Positions 54,249-64,000 of a stretch of DNA of 64,000 nt are shown here, one piece after another. The stretch covers positions 62,001 through 126,000 of the forward strand of contig NZ_JAAWVT010000008.1 of NCBI RefSeq assembly GCF_012271785.1, written 5' to 3'. This DNA is from Paeniglutamicibacter terrestris (lineage in GTDB: Bacteria; Actinomycetota; Actinomycetes; Actinomycetales; Micrococcaceae). A model generated the notes under the pieces. It searched no databases and was not told where the DNA came from. It was given only the letters and a program-made list of their open reading frames with translations. Both the position numbers and the translations under genes were made by a program. Within the stretch, counting starts at the first letter, position 1; each line of letters begins with the position of its first letter.

Positions 54249-57146
54249 TTAGACGCGGGGCTTTTCGCGCATTTCGTAGGTCTCGATGAAGTCACCGTCG
54301 GTAACATCGTTGAACGAGCCCAGGCCGATACCACACTCGAAGTCCGTACGGACCTCGGTGGCGTCGTCCTTGAAGCGCTTGAGCGAGTCAACGGTAAGTC
54401 CTTCACCGATGACCTTGCCGTTACGCGTGACACGAGCCTTGGAGTTACGTCGGATGGTACCCGAGCGAACGATCGAGCCGGCAATGTTGCCGAACTTCGA
54501 GGAACGGAAGACCTCGCGGACCTCCGCGGTGCCCAGCTGGACTTCCTCGTACTCGGGCTTGAGCATGCCCTTAAGAGCAAGCTCGATGTCGTCGATGGCG
54601 CCGTAGATGACCGAGTAGAAGCGCATGTCGACGCCTTCTTTGTCGGCCAGATCTGCAACACGCTCGGCCGGCTTGACGTTGAAGCCGATGATGATGGCAT
54701 TATCAACGGTCGCCAGGTTGACGTCGTTCTGGGTGATGGCGCCAACACCGCGGTGGATAACGCGCAGCTGCACGCCTTCTCCAACATCGATCTTGAGCAG
54801 CGAATCTTCCAGGGCTTCCACGGCACCGGAAACGTCACCCTTGAGGATGAGGTTAAGGGTATCGATCTTGCCATCGGCAACAGCCTGGTCGAAGTCTTCC
54901 AGGGTGATGCGCTTACGACGCTTGGCCAGTGCCGCGTTGCGGTCAGCAGCTTCGCGCTTCTCGGCGATCTGGCGAGCGGTGCGCTCGTCATCGGTGACCA
55001 AGAAGGTGTCACCTGCACGCGGGACCGAGGACAGGCCAAGGACCTGAACCGGGCGCGAGGGCAGGGCGATATCGAGGTTGTCACCGTTCTCGTCGAACAT
55101 GGCACGCACACGGCCGTGAGCGGTACCGGCAACGATGGTGTCACCAACTGCCAAGGTACCGGACTGAACCAATACCGTAGCAACAGCGCCACGACCCTTA
55201 TCCAAGTTCGCTTCGATAGCAATACCGCGAGCGTCCTTGTCCGGGTTGGCACGCATGTCCAACGCGGCATCGGCGGTCAACAGCACCGCGTCAAGCAGCT
55301 CGTCGATACCGACCTTGCGCAAGGCCGAGACGTGGATGAACATGGTGTCGCCACCGTATTCTTCCGGAACCAGGCCGTATTCGGCCAGCTGGCCCTTGAC
55401 CTTGTCCGGGTTCGCTGAATCCTTATCAACCTTGTTCACTGCCACAACGATCGGGACACCGGCGGCCTTGGCGTGGTTGAGTGCTTCAACGGTCTGCGGC
55501 ATAACGCCGTCGTCCGCTGCAACAACCAACACGGCAATGTCGGTGACCTTGGCGCCACGAGCACGCATGGCGGTGAACGCCTCGTGACCCGGGGTGTCAA
55601 TGAAGGTGATCGCGCGATCGATTTCCTCGTGCACGTGGTGGATCTGGTAAGCACCGATGTGCTGGGTGATACCGCCGGCTTCGCCCTCAATAACGTTGGA
55701 CTTACGGATGGCATCAAGCAGACGGGTCTTACCGTGGTCAACGTGACCCATGATGGTGACAACCGGCGGACGTGCCTCAAGCATGTCCTCGGTTTCTGCT
55801 TCAAGTTCAGCGTCGAAGTCGATCGAGAACGAGGCGAGCAATTCGCGCTCTTCGTCCTCGGGGGAAACGACGGTGACAACGTAACCGAGCTCGGTACCCA
55901 AGACGTCAAAGGTGGCCTCATCCAGTGACTGTGTGGCGGTAGCCATTTCTCCCAAGTGGAAGAGCACTGTCACAAGAGCTGCCGGGTTGGCGTTGATCTT
56001 GTCTGCGAAGTCGGTGATCGATGCGCCACGGCGCAAACGAATCTCGGTGGATCCGTTGCCGCGAGGCACCGAAACGCCGCCAAGGCTCGGAGCACTCATC
56101 TGCTCGAGTTCCTGGCGCTTAGCGCGCTTCGACTTACGCTGCTTGCCACGGCCTGCGCCGCCCTTACCGAAGGCACCCTGCGTACCACCGCGACCGCGGT
56201 TCGGACCGCCGCCGCCCTTGTAGCCGCCGCCACCGGTACCTGCACCGGGAGTACCCGGAGCTCCGCCCGGGGCGCCGCCCGGACGTGCCGGACCGCCACG
56301 GCCGCCGCCGCCACCGGGACGTCCACCGGCCGGAGCCGGACGTTCGGTGCGGTTAGGCATCATGCCGGGAGTAGCGCGAGCGCCTCCCGGGGTGCGCGGA
56401 CCTGCGGCACCTGCCGGACGCGGAGCGCCCGGACGGGGGCCACCGGAGCCTGCTGCCGGGCGGGGTCCGCCGGCACCTGCTGCGGGACGAGGTCCACCGG
56501 CACCGGCCGGGGGACGCGGTCCACCCGGACGCGGTCCAGCGGCGCCTGCGCCACCGGAGTTACGCATGCCCTGCTGAGGAGCGAACGGGTTGTTACCCGG
56601 ACGCGGTCCGCCTGGCTTGGAACCCGGGCGCTGGCCCGCGGGACGATCGGTGCGCTCGGTACGCTCTGGGCGTTCGTTGCGGTTGTTCTCACCGGCCGGG
56701 CGCATGCCCTGCTGGGAGGAGAACGGGTTGTTACCCGGACGCGGTGCACCGGGCTTGGCGCCCGGACGCGGTGCGGCCGAGGCAGCCTTGGGAGCTGCCG
56801 GAGCGGCGGGTGCTGCTGGTGCAGCTGCCGGGGCCGAAGCAACCGGAGCCGAAGCTGCCGGTGCGGCGGGTGCCGCCGGAGCCGCGGCAGGCTTGGAGCC
56901 TGCGGGCTTCGGGGCGGAAGCTGCCGGGGCGGCCGGAGCTGCTGGTGCAGCTGCGGGAGCCGGGGCTGCCTTGGGTGCTGCCGGGGCAGCGTTCGGGTAC
57001 GCGGCGCGCAGCTTGCGCACGACCGGTGCCTCGATGGTTGAGGATGCGGAACGGACGAATTCGCCCATTTCCTGCAGTTTAGTTACTGCATCCTTTGAAG
57101 TGATTCCGAGCTCTTTAGCAAGCTCGTGTACGCGGACCTTAGCCAC
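54249..57146 (-). CDS. infB: Translation initiation factor IF-2
   Basis: GTPase that brings fMet-tRNA to the 30S subunit. 965 residues, long as usual for actinobacteria: an IF2_N helix at the start ([20 protein letters not shown]), a very long Ala/Pro/Gly/Arg-rich low-complexity region (about 45-330), then the GTPase domain with GHVDHGKT near residue 467, DTPGHEAF and NKVDK, followed by domains II-IV. GTG start with CAGGAG four bases upstream. The Gly/Arg-rich part (e.g. [15 protein letters not shown]) makes a dense internal repeat region in DNA. Confidence 0.98.
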   Translation of the reverse strand: MAKVRVHELAKELGITSKDAVTKLQEMGEFVRSASSTIEAPVVRKLRAAYPNAAPAAPKAAPAPAAAPAAPAAPAASAPKPAGSKPAAAPAAPAAPAASAPVASAPAAAPAAPAAPAAPKAASAAPRPGAKPGAPRPGNNPFSSQQGMRPAGENNRNERPERTERTDRPAGQRPGSKPGGPRPGNNPFAPQQGMRNSGGAGAAGPRPGGPRPPAGAGGPRPAAGAGGPRPAAGSGGPRPGAPRPAGAAGPRTPGGARATPGMMPNRTERPAPAGGRPGGGGGRGGPARPGGAPGGAPGTPGAGTGGGGYKGGGGPNRGRGGTQGAFGKGGAGRGKQRKSKRAKRQELEQMSAPSLGGVSVPRGNGSTEIRLRRGASITDFADKINANPAALVTVLFHLGEMATATQSLDEATFDVLGTELGYVVTVVSPEDEERELLASFSIDFDAELEAETEDMLEARPPVVTIMGHVDHGKTRLLDAIRKSNVIEGEAGGITQHIGAYQIHHVHEEIDRAITFIDTPGHEAFTAMRARGAKVTDIAVLVVAADDGVMPQTVEALNHAKAAGVPIVVAVNKVDKDSANPDKVKGQLAEYGLVPEEYGGDTMFIHVSALRKVGIDELLDAVLLTADAALDMRANPDKDARGIAIEANLDKGRGAVATVLVQSGTLAVGDTIVAGTAHGRVRAMFDENGDNLDIALPSRPVQVLGLSSVPRAGDTFLVTDDERTARQIAEKREAADRNAALAKRRKRITLEDFDQAVADGKIDTLNLILKGDVSGAVEALEDSLLKIDVGEGVQLRVIHRGVGAITQNDVNLATVDNAIIIGFNVKPAERVADLADKEGVDMRFYSVIYGAIDDIELALKGMLKPEYEEVQLGTAEVREVFRSSKFGNIAGSIVRSGTIRRNSKARVTRNGKVIGEGLTVDSLKRFKDDATEVRTDFECGIGLGSFNDVTDGDFIETYEMREKPRV

Positions 57147-57308
57147 ATTTCTCCTGTCTGAAGGTCCGCGCCCACTTTTAAAAAGTTTTTGGCACGAACC
57201 AACGTTTACTGTCTAGCCCAGCATCCAAATCGGATGCCACAGGCGCTGTGGCGCTTAACCGATGTGTCATCGTTAGGCGCTCATCGCTTGGAACTCATCG
57301 GGTTTCCA

Positions 57309-57638
57309 TCAGTTTTCTGACCCGCTTTCAGGTTGGACGTTCGTAAAGGCCGGTTTCCCAGGTTGGGTCCTGTCCTTGGCCCTCGACTCCGATACCAGAG
57401 CGGAAACATCCACGTTCGTCCTGAAAGACCGCGCGAATGCTCCGCGCTTCACGGCGCGTTGAGCACAATCCGGGTTCGGGTGCAGCCAAGCACCTCGCCC
57501 GGCGAAACTCCGAGTAGGATCCGGCACGGGAATGGATTTGCCATTCTCGACCGTCAACACCCAGCGCTTCAGCTGGTTCTGGTCCACCACCTCGCGGCAA
57601 CCAATGCACGTGCGCTGCGGCTGTTGCTGCAATGACAC
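57309..57638 (-). CDS. ylxR: YlxR family (DUF448) RNA-binding protein
   Basis: About 109 residues from a GTG at 57638; the frame can be extended 13 codons to another GTG at 57677. The family blocks are QRTCIGCREVVDQNQL at the start and AGRGAWLHPNPDC in the middle, with paired Cys. It is a small basic protein between nusA and infB, reported to bind RNA or RNase P in some bacteria. GGAGAAG lies eight bases before the chosen start. The 162 bases to infB hold no gene. Confidence 0.9.
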   Translation of the reverse strand: MSLQQQPQRTCIGCREVVDQNQLKRWVLTVENGKSIPVPDPTRSFAGRGAWLHPNPDCAQRAVKRGAFARSFRTNVDVSALVSESRAKDRTQPGKPAFTNVQPESGSEN

Positions 57639-57860
57639 GTTCGGATCTTCTCCCGCATTTGATTTACCACGTTGCACAGTGGACCACAGATAAGTCTAGC
57701 GCGTTTCGCGATTTCGTGGAGCGTGCCCTGGCCCACAATGCAGAGCCTCGCCCCGAGGAAGCCGCGATGCGCAAAAAGGCCGCCGCGTCCCGACTACCCT
57801 TGGGCCGGTGCACCTAGGGTGTCCGGCGGGTAGCGGGGGCGCGACGGCCCAGCGCATGAA

Positions 57861-58835
57861 TTACTTAGCGTCTACGGCATCCGAGATGATATCGATGCGC
57901 CAGCCGGTGAGCTTGGCGGCCAGACGGGCGTTCTGCCCCTCCTTGCCGATGGCCAGCGAGAGCTGGTAATCGGGAACCACAACGCGGGCCGAGCGGGTGT
58001 CGGGATCGGTGATGGTCACCGAAACGACCTTCGACGGGGACAGTGCCGAAGCGATGAACTTCGCCGGATCCTCGTTGTAGTCAACAATGTCGATCTTCTC
58101 GTCATTGAGCTCGGTCATCACGGCGCGCACACGTGAACCCATTTCACCGATGCAGGCACCCTTGGCGTTAACGCCGGCGATGTTGCCCTGCACGGCAATC
58201 TTGGTGCGGTGTCCGGCTTCGCGAGCCAGTGCCATGATTTCCACGGCGCCGTCGGCGATCTCCGGGACCTCAAGTTCAAAGAGGCGACGAACCAGGTTCG
58301 GGTGTGAACGCGAGAGCGTAACGGCCGGACCCTTGGGGCCACGGTTAACATCCACGACGTAGCAACGGATGCGGTTGCCGTGGGTGTACTTCTCGCCCGG
58401 GACCTGCTCCGGTGGTGGCAGCAATGCCTCGACGGTACCCAGGTTCACCTGGATCATGATCGGGTTGTTGCCCTGCTGGATCTGTCCGGAGACGATCTCG
58501 CCGATCTTATTCTTGAATTCACCCACGACGTTGTCATCCTCGGCATCGCGCAAGCGCTGCAGGATGATCTGGCGTGCGGTGGATGCGGCGATGCGGCCGA
58601 ATCCGGTGGGGGTGTCGTCAAACTCGCCCACCACGGTGCCGTCTTCTTCGGTTTCGGTGGCGAAGATCGTCACGTGGCCGTTGCGGCGGTCAACCTCGGC
58701 GCGTGCCTGCGGCATCGCTCCGGGAGACTTCTGGTACGCAATGAGCAATGCCTGCTCAATGGTGGGGATGAGAACCTCGATCGGGATTTCCCGTTCGCGC
58801 TCCAGCATGCGCAGCGCGCTCATATCAATGTCCAA
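57861..58835 (-). CDS. nusA: Transcription termination/antitermination protein NusA
   Basis: Binds RNA polymerase and RNA and modulates pausing and termination. 324 residues, the short actinobacterial form: N-terminal domain ([20 protein letters not shown]), S1 domain (about 110-175), KH1 and KH2 (VGACIG-like [18 protein letters not shown] and [20 protein letters not shown]). The TTG at 58835 follows the rimP stop by one base and has GGAGG six bases upstream; an ATG four codons on is the alternative. Operon with rimP and probably ylxR-infB-rbfA. Confidence 0.97.
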   Translation of the reverse strand: MDIDMSALRMLEREREIPIEVLIPTIEQALLIAYQKSPGAMPQARAEVDRRNGHVTIFATETEEDGTVVGEFDDTPTGFGRIAASTARQIILQRLRDAEDDNVVGEFKNKIGEIVSGQIQQGNNPIMIQVNLGTVEALLPPPEQVPGEKYTHGNRIRCYVVDVNRGPKGPAVTLSRSHPNLVRRLFELEVPEIADGAVEIMALAREAGHRTKIAVQGNIAGVNAKGACIGEMGSRVRAVMTELNDEKIDIVDYNEDPAKFIASALSPSKVVSVTITDPDTRSARVVVPDYQLSLAIGKEGQNARLAAKLTGWRIDIISDAVDAK

Positions 58836-58836
58836 C

Positions 58837-59415
58837 TCAGGCCTCCACGTTTTCTTCGTCTTCGTCATCCAGCTCAATGGCCGTGATGTCCGCGCTCTCG
58901 GCGCGTGCAAAATCCACCTCGACGTTGCCGCGGCGGATTACTTCAAATGCCAGGGTGCGGGGTTCGCCGACCTTGGGCTTCATGCCTTTTTTGACCGGAA
59001 TGTCCGGAATGATGGTGATCCCGGAATCGGTCACCTCGATCAGGCGTCCGAGTAGGTTGTCCTCGCCGATCACGTTCACCTTGACCAGGCGCCCGACATT
59101 GCGGTGCCAGTGGCGCGGCAGGGTCAATGGGCGTGAGGTTCCGGGAGAGGAAACTTCCAACTCGTACGGAGCGGAGGTATCAAACGGATCGGTATCCAGG
59201 GCCTCGGAGATCGAGCGGGACACCTCCGCAATCTGGTCAAGCACAATGCCGTCGGTGCCGTCGATCAAATCGATGACCACGTGCACGATGCGCTGGTCCC
59301 CAGCCTTGCGAACCTGCACTTCTTCAAGTACAAGCTGGTGGGAGGCGACGGTGGGCTCCAGTAGCTTGGTGAGGCGTTCTGCCTCGAGCTGGGTGTCTGC
59401 CGTGTTACCGGTCAT
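58837..59415 (-). CDS. rimP: Ribosome maturation factor RimP
   Basis: Assists early 30S assembly. 192 residues: [20 protein letters not shown], the conserved [20 protein letters not shown] block and a C-terminal SH3-like part ([16 protein letters not shown]). The C-terminus is acidic ([10 protein letters not shown]). First gene of the nusA operon; divergent from the DUF4439 gene across 107 bases that should contain both promoters. Confidence 0.96.
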   Translation of the reverse strand: MTGNTADTQLEAERLTKLLEPTVASHQLVLEEVQVRKAGDQRIVHVVIDLIDGTDGIVLDQIAEVSRSISEALDTDPFDTSAPYELEVSSPGTSRPLTLPRHWHRNVGRLVKVNVIGEDNLLGRLIEVTDSGITIIPDIPVKKGMKPKVGEPRTLAFEVIRRGNVEVDFARAESADITAIELDDEDEENVEA

Positions 59416-59522
59416 GAAAGTCCTCCCACATTATTCGATGTTGTGAATCCTAGGGTAGCGACTTTTGTGCCGCTACGTCTTCCACCGCGTGGCACAAATC
59501 CGTCGCGAGGACCACTCATGGG

Positions 59523-60755
59523 ATGATCAAGGGGATGGATAAGCAGCCACATAACCCCAAAAGTACCGATCCGACCGGGCGCCGTGCCCAGTTTGCGCGC
59601 CGCCGTCTCACGGTACTGGTGGTGGGGTTGTTGGTGGCCGGAGCAACGCTCGGTACCGGGATCTTTATGAACCGGGAAACCCCTACATGGCAGCGAATTT
59701 TGGGTACCGAGCCGGTAGTTATTCCGGAACCAAAAGCCACCGATGAACTACCCCTGATGCTCGCGTCCGTCACGCAGATGCTGCAATACCCCGACGCTTC
59801 CACCGGCGCAAAAACGACCACGGTCTTAGCCGCGACGCAGACGATGCTTCGGGAGCATGTCGAATTACTCACACCGGGCGCTTTGGCCGCCCTCGAGACC
59901 GCACAAAGCCCCGCCTCCGACCAAAATTCGGAGCCCGCACCCGTCGCCGCGGTCCCACCGCTGAGCGTCTCGGAGTTTTCTACCGACCTGGCACAGGCGG
60001 GTAATGGCCTGCTCAAAGCGGCACTGAGTGCGCAGGAGCAGGAGGCCCGCAGACTTTCGGGGTCGGGCATCGAGTTGGTGCTTCAGGCCCGCAGTGTGCT
60101 GGCCGCCAGTGGGGCCAGTGATGCGACGCTCAACGCCCTACCCTCCCCCCTCACGGAGCTAGAAGCATCAACCGAGGCAGCGTCGAGCAAGAGAGCGAAG
60201 CAGGGTCCGACCGTGGATCAGGCGGCGCTGGCGTCGATGCCCGCGTTTGTCGTGGATGCCTGTCCTCCGGACACAACTACTGCCACCACCACAGACACAG
60301 CTGCGAACGGTTCCGGCGCTGAGCTAGGTGGCATCGTTGATGCCGCCTACCGCATGGGTTATGCCTACAACGTTGCTGGCGCACGGACCAGTGGTGCACT
60401 GCGCAGCACGGCATGGGAGCGCTCGGAGGTACTGGTGGATTTTGCTTCGGCGCTGGAGACGAAACTGAATGCCGATCATGACTGTGCACCACTGCGCCAG
60501 GCCGCGTATCAATTACCCAAGGACGCGGTCAAGAACCCGATGGATGCGGCGCGTAGCGGTGAGGGCCAATTGGCGCTGCTGCTCCGTGACGGGGCTGCTG
60601 GCCAAAGCGGGGAGGCCCGGACGTATCTCTTGAGCGCCGCCTACTCCCAGGCGTTGGCGGCTCGGCAGCTCAGCGGAAAGACCGTGGACTTCACTGCCGT
60701 TGAACCTGCAACCGCGGAAAGCGCCGACGAAGCCTCCCCGACACCCGCCAACTAA
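59523..60755 (+). CDS. DUF4439 (ferritin-like) membrane-anchored protein
   Basis: 410 residues. A single TM helix near residues 25-48 (RLTVLVVGLLVAGATLGTGI) follows a basic N-terminus, so the bulk is outside the membrane. A central Ala/Ser-rich helical part leads to the C-terminal DUF4439 domain (about 265-395), a ferritin-like four-helix bundle: GGIVDAAYRMGYAYNVAGAR, ALRSTAWERSEVLVDFASAL and YLLSAAYSQALAARQL. Metal-ligand Glu/His pairs of true ferritins are not obvious. Starts at 59523 and 59535 are both possible; ribosome sites are poor for either. Usual neighbour of rimP in this family of bacteria. Confidence 0.85.
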   Translation: MIKGMDKQPHNPKSTDPTGRRAQFARRRLTVLVVGLLVAGATLGTGIFMNRETPTWQRILGTEPVVIPEPKATDELPLMLASVTQMLQYPDASTGAKTTTVLAATQTMLREHVELLTPGALAALETAQSPASDQNSEPAPVAAVPPLSVSEFSTDLAQAGNGLLKAALSAQEQEARRLSGSGIELVLQARSVLAASGASDATLNALPSPLTELEASTEAASSKRAKQGPTVDQAALASMPAFVVDACPPDTTTATTTDTAANGSGAELGGIVDAAYRMGYAYNVAGARTSGALRSTAWERSEVLVDFASALETKLNADHDCAPLRQAAYQLPKDAVKNPMDAARSGEGQLALLLRDGAAGQSGEARTYLLSAAYSQALAARQLSGKTVDFTAVEPATAESADEASPTPAN

Positions 60756-60785
60756 CCGCACACCGGCGCCAGAGCGGTTAAAACA

Positions 60786-60839
60786 CGAGGGTGGCTCTGG
60801 TGGCCGTGGATATCTCCACGGCCACCAGAGCCACCCTCG
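60786..60839. terminator. Long perfect hairpin after the DUF4439 gene
   Basis: 25-bp perfect arms around TATC, one of the strongest stems in the window. It lies between the DUF4439 gene (+) and the converging TSUP gene (-). Confidence 0.92.
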
Positions 60840-60900
60840 CTGTCTAGACCGGTCATTGCAGGCACTGGCCACTCCCCCGGTTGCCGGGTTGAGCAGCTGC

Positions 60901-61716
60901 CTACGCGGCGGGGAACAGCACGTCGTAACCGAGCTTGATAATCAGCGCGCCAACAACGCTCAAGAAAACGATCCGGATGAACTTACTGCCCTTGGAGACC
61001 GCCATCCGTGCGCCCAGGTAGCCACCTGCCATGTTCGCTGCGCCCAACACCAACCCGATCCCCCAGAGCAGATGCCCGGTGGGAAGGAAAAATGCCAGCG
61101 CACCGAGGTTGGTGGCCATGTTCACGATCTTGGCCTTGGCACTGGCCGCCAGGAAGTTGTAGCCCAGCATCGCGACCATGGCGATGATCAAAAATGATCC
61201 GGTGCCCGGGCCAATCAGCCCGTCATAACCACCGATAACCAAGCCAATGACACCCGCTACCGCGTAGTGCCGCGAGCCGGTATAGCGCAACTGCGTGAGC
61301 TCACCGGCATTTGGCCTAAAGACGGTAAAGAGGCCCACGGCAATAAGTGCGGCGATGATCACGGGTTTGATGACCTCGGCCGGCAGCAACGTGGCCAAAA
61401 TGGCCCCACCAAAGGAGCCCGCCAACGCCACCATGGCCATGGGAATGGCGGTCTTCAGATCCGGGTGCGCGCGCCGGTAGTAGGTCACGGCACTGGTGGT
61501 GGTCCCGAAGATCGAGCCCATCTTGTTGGTGGCCAGGGCCTGCACCGGGGAGATCCCCGGTACCAGCAACAGCGCCGGAAGTTGGAGCAGTCCCCCGCCG
61601 CCAACGACCGCATCAACCCAGCCGGCAGCAAAACCTGCCAACACAATCAGCGCGATGGTTCCGGGCTCCATTCCCTGGAGCCCGGAACCATCCAGCAAAG
61701 TTGCTGCTTCAATCAC
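60901..61716 (-). CDS. TSUP family transporter (TauE/SafE sulfite exporter type)
   Basis: 271 residues with about eight TM helices. Family features: LIVLAGFAAGWVDAVVGGGG in the first repeat (with the GGG turn) and GVIGLVIGGYDGLIGPGTGS in the second. TSUP proteins export sulfite, sulfoacetate or related anions. GTG start two bases after the proS stop, so it is read from the proS transcript. Substrate not indicated by neighbours. Confidence 0.92.
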   Translation of the reverse strand: MIEAATLLDGSGLQGMEPGTIALIVLAGFAAGWVDAVVGGGGLLQLPALLLVPGISPVQALATNKMGSIFGTTTSAVTYYRRAHPDLKTAIPMAMVALAGSFGGAILATLLPAEVIKPVIIAALIAVGLFTVFRPNAGELTQLRYTGSRHYAVAGVIGLVIGGYDGLIGPGTGSFLIIAMVAMLGYNFLAASAKAKIVNMATNLGALAFFLPTGHLLWGIGLVLGAANMAGGYLGARMAVSKGSKFIRIVFLSVVGALIIKLGYDVLFPAA

Positions 61717-61718
61717 GC

Positions 61719-63518
61719 TTAGCTCTTGGCCAGAGCAATCAGCTGCGCAACCACTTCGTCTACTGCAACGTCGCTTCGCTCACCTGTGGCGCGGTCCTTG
61801 ACCTCAACCAGACCGTCGGCCAGGCCGCGGCCGATGACCACGATGGTCGGAACACCGATGAGTTCGGCGTCGGAGAACTTCACGCCGGCCGAGACCTTGG
61901 GACGATCATCGTAGATGACCTCCACGCCCGCTGCGTGCAGCTCATCGGCGATCTTCTGGGCGGCCTCGAAGAGTTCAACCTGCTTGCCGGTGACCACCAG
62001 GTGCACGTCGGCCGGGGCCACGTTGCGCGGCCAGACCAGGCCGTTCTCGTCGTGGTTGGATTCGGCCAGGGCTGCCACCGCGCGGGTAACACCCACGCCG
62101 TAGGAACCCATGGTGACAACCTTGAGCTTGCCGTTCTGGTCAAGCACCTTCAGTTCCAGAGCCTCGGCGTACTTGCGGCCGAGCTGGAAGATGTGACCCA
62201 TCTCGATGCCACGGGCGGTTTCCAGCGGTCCGGAACCGTCCGGTGCCTGATCTCCGGCGAGTACCTCAACACACTCGATGGTGCCGTCGGCGGTGAAGTC
62301 GCGACCAGCCACCAGACCGAAGACGTGCTTGCCGGCTTCGTTGGCGCCGGTGATCCAGCTGGTTCCCGAGACCACGCGCGGGTCAAGCAGGAACAGGATC
62401 TTGGAGCTTCCTTCAAGGCCGAGCACCTTGGCGTCTTGACCCAGACCCGGGCCGATGTAGCCCTTGATCAGTGTCGGGTTCTTCTTGAGGTCATCCTCGG
62501 TTGCTGCCTCGATTTCCACCTCGCCACCGATTTCCAGGTGGGCGGCGATGTTTGCCTCAACACGCTTGAGGTCCACGTTGCGATCCCCGGGCAGCCCGAT
62601 GGCTACCAGCTGGCGTTCGCCGGTGGGCAGCTTGGCCGCCAGCACCACGTTTTTCAGGGTGTCGGCGGCGCTCCAGGCGCCTTCGGCGCGCGGGGCAACC
62701 TCGTTGGCGCAGTTGACCAGAGTCTCGATGGTCGGAGTGTTCGGGGTTTCTTTGACCTCGAAAGCCGCAGCGTTGGTGAAGTCGATGTCCGCCGGTACAA
62801 CGGTGGTCACTGCCTCAACGTTGGCAGCATAGCCGCCGGCGGAGCGGACGAAGGTGTCCTCACCGATCGGGGTCGGGTGCAAGAATTCCTCGGACTTCGA
62901 GCCGCCCATGGCACCGGCGGTGGCGAAGACCGGCAGAACTTCCAGGCCCAATCGGGAGAAGATCTTCAGGTAGGCGCCACGGTGTGCCTGGTAGGCCTCT
63001 TCGAGTCCCTCATCATCAATGTTGAAGGAGTAGGAGTCCTTCATGATGAATTCGCGGCCGCGCAACAGGCCCGCGCGGGGACGTGCCTCATCGCGGTACT
63101 TGTTCTGAATCTGGTACAGGTACGCCGGCAGATCCTTGTAGGAGCTGTAGAGGTCCTTCACCAGGAGGGTGAACATTTCCTCGTGGGTCGGGGCCAAGAG
63201 GTAGTCGGCACCCTTACGGTCGGTCAGGCGGAAAAGTCCGTCACCATATTCGGTCCAGCGGCCCGTGGTTTCGTAAGGTTCGCGCGGCAGCAGTGCCGGG
63301 AAGTGAACTTCCTGAGCACCAATGGCGTTCATTTCCTCGCGAATGATGGCTTCCACCTTGCCCAGGACGCGCAGGCCCAGTGGCAGCCAGGTGTAAATTC
63401 CGGGAGCGGCACGGCGAATGTATCCGGCGCGGATCAGCAGCTTGTGGCTGGCGACCTCGGCATCTACCGGATCTTCGCGCAGCGTGCGCAGGAATAGGGT
63501 GGAGAGCTTAAGAACCAC
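61719..63518 (-). CDS. proS: Prolyl-tRNA synthetase, bacterial long form
   Basis: Charges tRNA-Pro. 599 residues: class II catalytic core with [39 protein letters not shown] and motif 2 around [20 protein letters not shown]; the editing (INS) domain between motifs 2 and 3, including [16 protein letters not shown] and [16 protein letters not shown]; and a C-terminal anticodon-binding domain. GTG at 63518 has GGAAAG five bases upstream and fits the family start; the open frame extends 27 codons further. A TSUP gene follows with no gap. Confidence 0.97.
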   Translation of the reverse strand: MVLKLSTLFLRTLREDPVDAEVASHKLLIRAGYIRRAAPGIYTWLPLGLRVLGKVEAIIREEMNAIGAQEVHFPALLPREPYETTGRWTEYGDGLFRLTDRKGADYLLAPTHEEMFTLLVKDLYSSYKDLPAYLYQIQNKYRDEARPRAGLLRGREFIMKDSYSFNIDDEGLEEAYQAHRGAYLKIFSRLGLEVLPVFATAGAMGGSKSEEFLHPTPIGEDTFVRSAGGYAANVEAVTTVVPADIDFTNAAAFEVKETPNTPTIETLVNCANEVAPRAEGAWSAADTLKNVVLAAKLPTGERQLVAIGLPGDRNVDLKRVEANIAAHLEIGGEVEIEAATEDDLKKNPTLIKGYIGPGLGQDAKVLGLEGSSKILFLLDPRVVSGTSWITGANEAGKHVFGLVAGRDFTADGTIECVEVLAGDQAPDGSGPLETARGIEMGHIFQLGRKYAEALELKVLDQNGKLKVVTMGSYGVGVTRAVAALAESNHDENGLVWPRNVAPADVHLVVTGKQVELFEAAQKIADELHAAGVEVIYDDRPKVSAGVKFSDAELIGVPTIVVIGRGLADGLVEVKDRATGERSDVAVDEVVAQLIALAKS

Positions 63519-63819
63519 GCTAACTTTCCATTTCCGCGGCCTGTTTCCAGACCACAACATAGTGGGGGCAGATAAATCGTTTGTGCAGCCGGCGCACACC
63601 GCTCGATGTAAATCTCAATCGGGATTTTCGTGAGGCAGCGCTGCGGCCAACCACCTCACGATTTCTGCCACACCAAAAATGGTGTGCAGGGCAGCGTGGA
63701 GCAGCAAGGCACTTCCCCCATCTTACGTCGCTGCCCGGGTGCCATGTGGCACCCGGGCAGGCGAACTGGTCACCGGAGAACCGCGTGTGGGCTACCCGAC
63801 TACCGTGGGTCGATCTTTT
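63519..63819. other. Intergenic region with hairpin
   Basis: Contains the proS promoter side and the terminator of the gene running in from the right edge. No gene. Confidence 0.5.
63731..63760. terminator. Palindromic hairpin terminator
   Basis: Perfect 14-bp arms with a 2-base centre (CTGCCCGGGTGCCA, TG, complement). It lies about 60 bases beyond the stop of the partial gene at the right edge. Confidence 0.65.
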
Positions 63820-64000
63820 TTAGTAACCGGCCATGTGCAGCAGAGCCAGGTCGAGGTATTCCTCTGCCCGCGCCACCGCGACATCGGCGTCCTTGGGGCT
63901 GACGATGGCGACACCGATGTTGTTTACGCCGTCGTATCCACTGACCGACAACGTCTGAGTTTTTTGTCCCGCCATGTTGATCTCGGTCATGGTGGCGATG
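63820..64000 (-). CDS. Partial gene, C-terminus only, function unknown
   Basis: The frame is open to the window edge and encodes about 59 C-terminal residues. These include TQTLSVSGYDGVNNIGVAIV and ARAEEYLDLALLHMAGY before a TAA at 63822-63820. The composition looks like a genuine coding end. I do not recognise the family, and the N-terminus is outside the window. Confidence 0.6.
   Translation of the reverse strand, partial: IATMTEINMAGQKTQTLSVSGYDGVNNIGVAIVSPKDADVAVARAEEYLDLALLHMAGY

Noticed and set aside
54156-55418. 420-codon plus-strand frame opposite infB
   Set aside because: Antisense shadow of the GTPase and C-terminal domains of IF-2, which are strongly conserved on the minus strand.
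55956-57041. Gly/Ala-rich tandem DNA repeats near infB considered as a CRISPR-like or VNTR array
   Set aside because: The repeats are in frame and degenerate at third positions; they are explained by the low-complexity linker of IF-2.
61701-63497. 598-codon plus-strand frame opposite proS
   Set aside because: Antisense shadow of prolyl-tRNA synthetase; composition is that of reversed GC-rich codons.

Overview
The window is a chromosomal segment from a GC-rich actinobacterium. The most likely family is Micrococcaceae (Arthrobacter, Paeniglutamicibacter or a relative). This rests on the translation cluster proS ... rimP-nusA-ylxR-infB-rbfA-truB-ribF-rpsO with its DUF4439 neighbour, the GTP-type PEP carboxykinase beside a eukaryote-like 45-kDa NADP isocitrate dehydrogenase, many GTG/TTG starts, at least one probable leaderless promoter, and stem-rich terminators that often lack a U-tract. 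The genus is an inference.

Layout. 1-6.8 kb: the 3' part of a double-ATPase oligopeptide ABC gene, a secreted tripeptidyl-aminopeptidase-type hydrolase, a membrane protein, the AMPylator SelO and a small unknown. 6.9-9.7 kb: a decayed patch with an HspR/MerR remnant, a cyclodeaminase-family gene, and an APC amino-acid permease remnant split around a divergent CPBP (CAAX-protease-like) membrane gene. 9.7-18 kb: an M23 peptidase behind a c-di-AMP (ydaO-type) riboswitch, a GH3 glycosidase, an MGDG-synthase-like glycosyltransferase, a DUF1003 protein and an AarF/UbiB kinase. 18-30 kb, central metabolism: pckG-icd, an ArsR regulator overlapping a SulP anion transporter, a FabH-like ketoacyl synthase lacking the usual catalytic His, and convergent phosphoketolase and acetate kinase genes that together make a phosphoketolase/acetyl-phosphate ATP route.

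30-45 kb, accessory surface region: a DUF4389 membrane gene broken by a one-base frameshift. Next comes a two-gene unit of a TasA-like protein with a SipW-type signal and a SipW-like signal peptidase. The peptidase is fused in frame to its own SipW-type signal segment and four Cys-paired Ig-like repeats. This is the most unusual object in the window. It is followed by an APC permease, a DJ-1/PfpI protein, an unknown membrane protein, a second APC remnant, a beta-lactamase-fold hydrolase, a dead small membrane gene, a YceI protein, a secreted unknown and a PEP-mutase/isocitrate-lyase-family enzyme.

45-64 kb, housekeeping on the minus strand: rpsO, ribF, truB, rbfA, infB, ylxR, nusA, rimP, a TSUP exporter and proS. 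Plus-strand cassettes interrupt it: a DUF937 protein, a ScyD/E-like secreted protein, a methionine aminopeptidase divergent from an XRE regulator across a perfect palindrome holding both promoters, and a DUF4439 protein. Strong hairpin terminators separate most units. I saw no tRNA, rRNA, CRISPR array or intact insertion sequence.
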